Below, in pieces: positions 6,579 through 10,731 of a DNA stretch of 10,731 nt. The notes below the pieces were generated by a model that was not told the DNA's origin, searched no databases, and saw only the letters and a program-made list of their open reading frames with translations. Both the position numbers and the translations under genes were made by a program. How positions within the stretch are numbered: the stretch's first letter is position 1; each line of letters opens with the position of its first letter. Source of the stretch: Atopostipes sp043425375 (GTDB lineage: Bacteria > Bacillota > Bacilli > Lactobacillales > Carnobacteriaceae_A); assembly GCA_043425375.1 (NCBI GenBank), contig JBHWQC010000150.1, forward strand, positions 1 through 10,731. The letters run 5' to 3'.

Positions 6579-7985
6579 TTACTGTAAGGCACGCAAAATT
6601 AAAGATTCTTCAATCCCCAACTCATCATAAATATAGTACAGACAAATTTTTCGAAGAATATGATTGGCTTCGATTAGCTCCTCCACCGTTTTGAAACGTC
6701 CGGGATAGCGGTCCGGGGAATCACGATGGGTATAGTAATTGCGCGTCTCAACCACATGATAGGCAAAAGAGCTGATAGCACGCGATTTTCGCTTGTCTTC
6801 AGTGGGGATACCCAATTGCATAAAAAAAACATCTGGAAGCATTTGCAGCAACTCCTGCAGTCGTTTGCGCAAATTCTTCTCCGGCGAATAATTCACTTGT
6901 GATTGCATCCGCACCTGATAATCAGGATGCACATGCTCTTCAATAAATTGGTTAATTTTCTTCCGCTCAATGTCTAAAGCTTCATCGGTATGTTCGGGCA
7001 AATTTCCTTCCACAAAATTTCGATGATAGATTTCTAGATTACGAATTGAATTTAAAATTTTTGTTTCATTCGTTTCATTTAGATAAAACTCATTTAAATA
7101 AGTGTCGACAACTAAATCGAGTTTTTCACTTTTCGCTGAATAATGCTGTAAAACCGTGTTAAAATCTTCTTTTAAATCATGTAAGGTCAACAGCGTATCG
7201 GTAAAGAGACTCGGAGAGCGCGAAGCGCGCTGGTTTATAAAATAACACCCCGCAAAAGCCAGACTGTTTTCTTCTTTTTGAAAGGCTATGCGATCATAAA
7301 AATTGTCGTCTTCGCAAAATAATTCAATCAATTTTTTGATATTTTGGGCTTCTTGGTACAAGTGTTTGAAAAATACAGGACTCTTTTCTTGATTTTTTAA
7401 AGCAATTTCGGCGCGGCTTGTTATTTTTATTTGGCGAGTCGACGTTTGCAACGCTTGAATCCATCGGGTGAACAGTTCCAATTGCTTGTACGTATAGCTA
7501 TTGCTTTCCATTGTCCCATGAGGGATGGTTAAATGTTCTTTCGCGTTCTGAAAGTGCAAGTTTTCGCCAAACCAGGCAAAGAGATGATTCGTCTCAAAGG
7601 TCAACTCATTCACTTTGAAATCATTTGTAGCGTCTTTGAAAATGGCTTCAAAGGCTTCTTTTTGAGTCAAATCTAAAGCAAATAAATCCAGATCGAAAAT
7701 AAAGCATTCGTGAACGGTAAATTTTTTGACCGAATACCCTGGCGTTGACTGGTTCTCTTTGCGGCTTACGACGCTTGGAATCCAAAGTAATTTGCCATCT
7801 TGGGAAAAGCCATAAATTCGCTCGGTACGCGGAATAAATTCAAAAGCCCCATAAATTTCAAGCGTCATTCCATCGGTGTCGTAATACAATGTACCACTAA
7901 TAGCTTGCTGAAAATTCAAATAATCCGGCGTCCACTTCCCCAAAATCTGAAAAGATTTGTCTAGCGTATAATGCGCAAGATCCAT
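6579..7985 (-). CDS. apeA: ApeA-like HEPN-domain protein, predicted anti-phage ribonuclease
   Basis: 468 residues from the ATG at 7985. The N-terminal region contains the layout seen in ApeA proteins: SFQILGKW (10-17) followed by ISGTLYYDTDGMTLEIYG (29-46). The C-terminal part is a helical HEPN domain with the RNase motif RNxxxH, seen as RNYYTH with Arg415, Asn416 and His420. In known ApeA defence proteins the HEPN domain is thought to act as a toxic ribonuclease that aborts phage infection; activity here is inferred. An ATG at 8057 would add 24 residues, but it lies beside the terminator of the preceding gene and upstream of a TATAAT box, whereas the ATG at 7985 has an AGAGGA ribosome site, so I prefer the latter. 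The DNA is clearly more AT-rich than the bkd genes, which suggests acquisition. No integrase, methylase or other defence gene is adjacent in this window. A generic HEPN protein with another role remains possible. Confidence 0.8.
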   Translation of the reverse strand: MDLAHYTLDKSFQILGKWTPDYLNFQQAISGTLYYDTDGMTLEIYGAFEFIPRTERIYGFSQDGKLLWIPSVVSRKENQSTPGYSVKKFTVHECFIFDLDLFALDLTQKEAFEAIFKDATNDFKVNELTFETNHLFAWFGENLHFQNAKEHLTIPHGTMESNSYTYKQLELFTRWIQALQTSTRQIKITSRAEIALKNQEKSPVFFKHLYQEAQNIKKLIELFCEDDNFYDRIAFQKEENSLAFAGCYFINQRASRSPSLFTDTLLTLHDLKEDFNTVLQHYSAKSEKLDLVVDTYLNEFYLNETNETKILNSIRNLEIYHRNFVEGNLPEHTDEALDIERKKINQFIEEHVHPDYQVRMQSQVNYSPEKNLRKRLQELLQMLPDVFFMQLGIPTEDKRKSRAISSFAYHVVETRNYYTHRDSPDRYPGRFKTVEELIEANHILRKICLYYIYDELGIEESLILRALQ

Positions 7986-8019
7986 CGCCCGTCTTCCTCT
8001 CGTTTCTTTAGTTTCTTCT

Positions 8020-8048
8020 ATTATATAGGAAAACCGTTGCCAGGTTGA
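8020..8048 (-). promoter_or_regulatory. Candidate promoter of apeA
   Basis: A perfect TATAAT (8020-8025, minus strand) is preceded at 17 bases by a poor -35, TCAACC. Transcription would start near 8013 and give a leader of about 28 bases containing AGAGGA before the ATG at 7985. Its position excludes the longer reading frame that starts at 8057 from being made from this promoter. Confidence 0.5.
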
Positions 8049-8062
8049 GTAAAGCATTTAAA

Positions 8063-8088
8063 AAGCCATCCGCTTGAACGAATGGCTT
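8063..8088 (-). terminator. Terminator of the 77-aa membrane protein gene
   Basis: AAGCCAT (8082-8088 on the minus strand) pairs with ATGGCTT (8063-8069) across a 12-base loop and runs into TTTTTAAA. It starts a few bases after the stop codon at 8095 and separates this gene from apeA, so the two are probably separate transcription units. Confidence 0.8.
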
Positions 8089-8094
8089 CTTTCA

Positions 8095-8328
8095 CTAAAT
8101 CATTTTCTTTATGACCCGTTTTCCAATAAAGAGGCCGCTCAGCCCGCCTAACAACCCGCCGACCATCAGACCAATCATGCCTGTCGCTTCATATCCTGTC
8201 CATGAACCGAATTCAAACGTAGAGAAATAATTCCCACCGATATTCATTCCAATGAGTAGACCAAATGCTGCACCAATAAAAAACAAAACGGCTGTATAGA
8301 TGATAATATACCGAGTTTGACGCGTCAT
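8095..8328 (-). CDS. Small glycine-rich membrane protein of unknown function
   Basis: 77 residues, predicted to have two transmembrane helices, about 7-29 and 47-69, joined by a short polar loop with aromatic residues (NYFSTFEFGSWTGY, 33-46). The second helix is a glycine-zipper type segment (GLMVGGLLGGLSGLFIG), and the C-terminus is basic (KRVIKK), so the loop is probably outside and both termini in the cytoplasm. The start is supported by a strong AGGAGG at the right distance. It is a single-gene unit with its own promoter, palindrome and terminator. I do not recognise a family; holins, small stress membrane proteins and phage-defence membrane partners share this architecture, and none can be claimed. 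Confidence 0.8.
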   Translation of the reverse strand: MTRQTRYIIIYTAVLFFIGAAFGLLIGMNIGGNYFSTFEFGSWTGYEATGMIGLMVGGLLGGLSGLFIGKRVIKKMI

Positions 8329-8363
8329 CTCAGCTCCTCCTCGTACTCTATTTCTTCAAGTCT

Positions 8364-8392
8364 ATTATACGCCTTAAGGAGTGAATATTCAC
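8364..8392 (-). promoter_or_regulatory. Promoter of the small membrane protein gene
   Basis: Perfect TATAAT (8364-8369, minus strand), 17-base spacer and a GTGAAT -35 (8387-8392) that lies within a 14-base palindrome. The predicted start point is near 8357, giving a leader of about 29 bases with AGGAGG before the ATG at 8328. Confidence 0.6.
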
Positions 8393-8393
8393 T
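8380..8393. promoter_or_regulatory. Perfect 14-bp palindrome over the -35 box, operator candidate
   Basis: AGTGAATATTCACT is its own reverse complement and covers the -35 region of the small membrane protein promoter, a position suited to a dimeric repressor. It resembles TGAA-TTCA half-site operators but lacks the wider spacing of classical SmtB/ArsR sites, so no regulator is named. There is no T-run, so it is not a terminator. Confidence 0.4.
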
Positions 8394-8464
8394 ATATTAT
8401 TGCTTAATGGGCAATTTATTTTTACTCTTTTACTAAAATTCTCTTTAACCTTTGACCTCATTTT

Positions 8465-9775
8465 TTACGAGTAATCCTTATTCACCAGATGCAGACCGTC
8501 TGCTATCATTTCTCGTGTCTCCCCCAGATCTGGCAGCACTGCTTGTTGTGAAGGTTTTTGCACCCATTTTGCATACAAATCTTCTACTTTATTGAAGTAT
8601 TCATCTTCTACATTTAAAGAACGGAGGGCTCGATAAATCGGAAGCAGCAGAGGCATATAATCGGTCATATACCCTTGAAACAAATAGCCGTAAACCGCGC
8701 TTAGCAGCGTACCGGATATTTTCGACTGCGAAACATTCGAAAGTAAGCGCTGGGTCGCAAATGTAAACGACTCTTGCTCCACGTCCGCTTGAAGCAGTCG
8801 ATTCATTTGTGCCAACACCTCATCCGCTGTTTCTAACTGGCCAATTGCCAACAAAATGACTCGTTGGTAGAAGCGCGATTCGGGATGTCCCTCTACATAA
8901 GCTTTGTCTCGTCCATATAAGTTGACGATAACTTTTTCTTCACCATCTGCTAACACAATCCGATGCAGATACTCTTTGCCCGTCTCTTCACTCGTGGTTT
9001 TTATTTCACCCGAAACACCCAAGGCTTTATTTTCTGCTTGGAGCACTTCGAATATAGCCACCCAATCGTTTTGCGTCAAGTTCGTAAAGTACAAGCTCAT
9101 CAAATTGTGTGTGCGAAAATGCTGACTTTTCAGCGCCTCTTTCGCCAAGTCATCCACACGCTCGTTGTAATCAACGCCGGTGTGGGCCGGCACATGGAAA
9201 AAGCGAATCGTGATCTGATCTTTTACCCGCTGAATGAATTTGACGTATGCGACGGCCACCGCTGAATTCGCACGCCAATCCCCAATCGCCCACTTTTCAA
9301 TCCCCTGGTAATCGTAATAAAGATCGATTTCGGCTTTTTTATGAGCAAGCGCCCAGCTGATAGCTTCCATCGCCCCTTGAATCTCCCCGGCGACATTCCG
9401 ATAGGCTATCCAATCCGGATTCAAGTAGCCGCGGTACAATGCCACTTCCTGTGTTTGCGTGATAATCACCGCGCCAAAGCTATATTTTTCGCGTTCCTTG
9501 ACCTTGCCATAACTGCCGTCAATAAACGCGATCGCTTTTTTCGGTGAAAGGGTCGAGATAGCCTCATCAATTGAGGTGTTTAAGGTAGACGTACTTTGTG
9601 TAGAAGCCGTGCTGTTTTCTTTCTGATTTAAAAAGGCCTGGGCCTCTTCTTTTGTTGGAAAAGATTTAAACTCGGCTCCCGGAAAACCAGAAACTTGTTT
9701 TTGCGCGGCAGGCCACGTATCAAATAAGCCTGTTTGACGCCCTTTTCTCACTGCATAAAACTTCTTTTTTGCCAT
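8465..9775 (-). CDS. RNase HI family protein with N-terminal hybrid-binding domain and long C-terminal extension
   Basis: 436 residues. Residues 1-50 form a viroplasmin-type RNA/DNA hybrid-binding domain (KKFYAVRKGRQTGLFDTW, then AEFKSFPTKEEAQAFL). A Ser/Thr-rich linker (52-78) leads to the RNase H fold, about 79-215, with all four catalytic acids visible: Asp86 (FIDGSYG), Glu131 (NVAGEIQ), Asp155 (YYDYQG) and Asp208 (ERVDDLAK), plus His198 (PAHTG), matching E. coli His124. It should cleave the RNA strand of RNA/DNA hybrids in the cytoplasm. The remaining ~220 residues (217-436) are an extension I cannot assign; it is alpha-helical in appearance in its second half. Typical RNase HI with this N-terminal domain has only about 200-250 residues. 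The start has AGAGGAG at good spacing and its own promoter. No clear terminator follows; 8394-8464 holds only AT-rich sequence. Confidence 0.9.
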   Translation of the reverse strand: MAKKKFYAVRKGRQTGLFDTWPAAQKQVSGFPGAEFKSFPTKEEAQAFLNQKENSTASTQSTSTLNTSIDEAISTLSPKKAIAFIDGSYGKVKEREKYSFGAVIITQTQEVALYRGYLNPDWIAYRNVAGEIQGAMEAISWALAHKKAEIDLYYDYQGIEKWAIGDWRANSAVAVAYVKFIQRVKDQITIRFFHVPAHTGVDYNERVDDLAKEALKSQHFRTHNLMSLYFTNLTQNDWVAIFEVLQAENKALGVSGEIKTTSEETGKEYLHRIVLADGEEKVIVNLYGRDKAYVEGHPESRFYQRVILLAIGQLETADEVLAQMNRLLQADVEQESFTFATQRLLSNVSQSKISGTLLSAVYGYLFQGYMTDYMPLLLPIYRALRSLNVEDEYFNKVEDLYAKWVQKPSQQAVLPDLGETREMIADGLHLVNKDYS

Positions 9776-9812
9776 AATTTCTCCTCTAGTAACAATAAAT
9801 TTTCGTACGTAA

Positions 9813-9821
9813 ATTATAGCA
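9813..9821 (-). promoter_or_regulatory. Extended -10 promoter of the RNase H gene
   Basis: The minus strand carries TGCTATAAT, a perfect -10 box with the TGn extension. No good -35 is seen at 16-18 bases, as is common for extended -10 promoters. The start point would be near 9806, about 30 bases before the ATG. Further upstream, 9840-9950 shows nothing I can interpret. Confidence 0.6.
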
Positions 9822-9951
9822 TATCCTTATAAAAGGCCCTAAAAAAATCAAAACTAGAGAGAGTGTAAGTTTTGAAGAAAGCTAGATTTACCTTATGTGA
9901 CGAACATTTATAGCCCATTTGTTATTTGTAAAATTTTATCAGGATCTCAAC

Positions 9952-9997
9952 AAAAAGACACGGGGGACAATCGTTGAGATTGCTCCAGTGTCTTTCG
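9952..9997 (-). terminator. Terminator of the 78-aa protein gene
   Basis: A long imperfect hairpin: AAAGACAC (9988-9995, minus strand) pairs with GTGTCTTT (9954-9961), and the inner parts GCAATC and GATTG(T) extend the stem around a small loop. The minus strand continues into a short T-run. It lies just after the stop codon at 10005. Confidence 0.85.
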
Positions 9998-10004
9998 ATT
10001 TTTA

Positions 10005-10241
10005 CTAATTGATTACTTGTTTCACCGGTTCTTCGTCGTCAGAATCAGAGGCCGAAGTGACTTTGTAGCCGATAAGATGGTCTTCATTAATTTTATAGTA
10101 AGTGCCGTCTTGTTTGAAAAGGATAAAATCATCTTTTGTTTCACTAATTTGCTGAATCGCTGCTTTTTCACTGTCTGCTTCAATCGCTTTGAAATTGAGT
10201 GCTTCACCGTTTGTTAAAAGGACATCGATTGTATATTTCAT
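10005..10241 (-). CDS. Small acidic protein of unknown function
   Basis: 78 residues, no signal peptide or membrane segment. The pattern is a strand (YTIDVLLTNGEALNFKAI, 3-20), a helix (SEKAAIQQISET, 24-35), two strands (FILFKQDGTYYKI, 39-51, and LIGYKV, 56-61) and an acidic tail (SDSDDEE, 65-71), so probably a small folded cytoplasmic alpha/beta protein with a flexible C-terminus. A strong AGGAGG ribosome site, a TATAAT promoter and a terminator show a genuine single-gene unit. I do not recognise the family, and the neighbours (a nucleoside hydrolase and an RNase H) do not reveal its role. Confidence 0.85.
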   Translation of the reverse strand: MKYTIDVLLTNGEALNFKAIEADSEKAAIQQISETKDDFILFKQDGTYYKINEDHLIGYKVTSASDSDDEEPVKQVIN

Positions 10242-10264
10242 CTGTCTGTTCCTCCTTTTTCTCC

Positions 10265-10304
10265 ATTATACAAAGGGAGGGACGGTATTACGAGTGATTC
10301 ACTC
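10265..10304 (-). promoter_or_regulatory. Promoter of the 78-aa protein gene with palindrome upstream
   Basis: Perfect TATAAT (10265-10270, minus strand) with only a poor -35 (TCGTAA) at 17 bases. Just upstream is an inverted repeat, GAGTGA-N-TCACTC (10292-10304), sharing AGTGAAT and TCACT with the palindrome at 8380-8393. It lacks a T-run and its loop is too small for a terminator, so an operator or activator site is more likely. Nothing else is seen between here and the stop codon at 10332. Confidence 0.45.
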
Positions 10305-10331
10305 AAAGAACCGAAGATTTTAGGTGCTTCC

Positions 10332-10731
10332 TTAATGGCTCTTCGTCAAAGCTTCTAATACATTCTCCATAAAACCTTCTTTATCCAAACCAACCATCAC
10401 TTTAGCATTCGGTTCTTTTTTTGCACTGCGACGCACATCCGCATGACTAAAACCGCGCATCACGCCGCTGTCGTATGCAACACGCACTATTGCGTCCATT
10501 GTCTCAAATAATTCCGGATTGACTAGATAAACGACCGACATCACGTCATGCAAACTCATAAAATCGCTGCCGTTGACTTCCCGGTTGAACGTGAGAGCTG
10601 CCTGCGAAATATCATGTAGCAAGGCACCCACTGCGCCGCCTTCATTTTTCAAACGCTGTGCATCTGTTTGACTAAACTCACTCTCTTCGGTCGCATCCAG
10701 ACTCGCCATCACAATCGGCAAACCGCTCTCC
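10332..10731 (-). CDS. Inosine-uridine preferring nucleoside hydrolase family protein (partial, N-terminus beyond the window)
   Basis: The last 132 residues of a nucleoside hydrolase, which hydrolyses the N-glycosidic bond of ribonucleosides to free base and ribose in purine or pyrimidine salvage. The frame runs off the right edge, so the start is not seen; family members have about 310 residues, and roughly 40 percent is present. The match rests on GLPIVMASLDATEE at the beginning, the active-site-like SLHDVMSVVYLVNPELFE (family pattern LHDPLAV-YL-P-LF, whose His-Asp contribute to catalysis and ribose/Ca binding) and the ending EPNAKVMVGLDKEGFMENVLEAL, typical of the family C-terminus. The proline usual after LHD is replaced by valine. 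Substrate preference is unknown. Confidence 0.88.
   Translation of the reverse strand, partial: ESGLPIVMASLDATEESEFSQTDAQRLKNEGGAVGALLHDISQAALTFNREVNGSDFMSLHDVMSVVYLVNPELFETMDAIVRVAYDSGVMRGFSHADVRRSAKKEPNAKVMVGLDKEGFMENVLEALTKSH

Noticed and set aside
7986..8057. 24-residue N-terminal extension of the ApeA-like protein from the ATG at 8057
   Set aside because: The ATG sits beside the preceding terminator, upstream of the TATAAT box, and has no good ribosome site; the ATG at 7985 has AGAGGA and starts just before the conserved region.
6552..8062. 8-bp direct repeat CATTTAAA at 6552-6559 and 8055-8062 flanking apeA, like a target-site duplication
   Set aside because: AT-rich and short, so chance is a fair explanation; no integrase, transposase or terminal inverted repeats accompany it, and the right copy overlaps the T-tract of a terminator.
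1..10731. CRISPR arrays, insertion sequences or tandem repeats
   Set aside because: No regularly spaced repeats, transposase frames or long direct repeats were seen on either strand.

Overview
The window reads as chromosomal DNA of a low-GC Gram-positive bacterium, most likely Lactobacillales (Enterococcaceae/Carnobacteriaceae-like). The evidence is a ptb-buk-bkdDAB gene order known from enterococci, strong AGGAGG-type ribosome binding sites, TATAAT promoters, a perfect catabolite-responsive-element match, and an RNase H with an N-terminal hybrid-binding domain. The species cannot be fixed from sequence reading alone. Every gene I accept lies on the minus strand, so the genome order is best read from right to left.

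Right to left: 10731-10332 is the C-terminal part of a nucleoside hydrolase. 10241-10005 is a 78-aa acidic protein of unknown function with its own promoter, a palindrome upstream and a strong terminator. 9775-8465 is a 436-aa RNase HI with an N-terminal hybrid-binding domain and an unusual ~220-residue C-terminal extension. 8328-8095 is a 77-aa glycine-rich two-helix membrane protein with its own promoter, operator-like palindrome and terminator. 7985-6579 is an ApeA-like HEPN protein, a predicted stand-alone anti-phage ribonuclease, in visibly AT-richer DNA. 6578-6338 is a gene-free stretch with two interlocking inverted repeats (an H-type pseudoknot pattern), a promoter-like sequence and a hairpin terminator just ahead of dus. 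6337-5357 is a tRNA-dihydrouridine synthase. 5219 to the left edge is the catabolic operon ptb-buk-bkdD-bkdA-bkdB, cut off inside bkdB.

The operon forms one pathway. The branched-chain 2-oxoacid dehydrogenase (E1 alpha/beta, E3, and an E2 expected just beyond the left edge) makes branched-chain acyl-CoA. Ptb exchanges CoA for phosphate, and Buk transfers the phosphate to ADP, giving ATP and a branched-chain fatty acid. A CcpA-type cre lies across the -10 region of the operon promoter, so glucose repression is predicted.

The accessory part is the apeA locus between the housekeeping genes rnh and dus. It is the best candidate for something unusual: a HEPN nuclease gene followed by a structured non-coding stretch. 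The ApeA family itself is a described defence family. A link between the nuclease and the downstream RNA structure is only a hypothesis.
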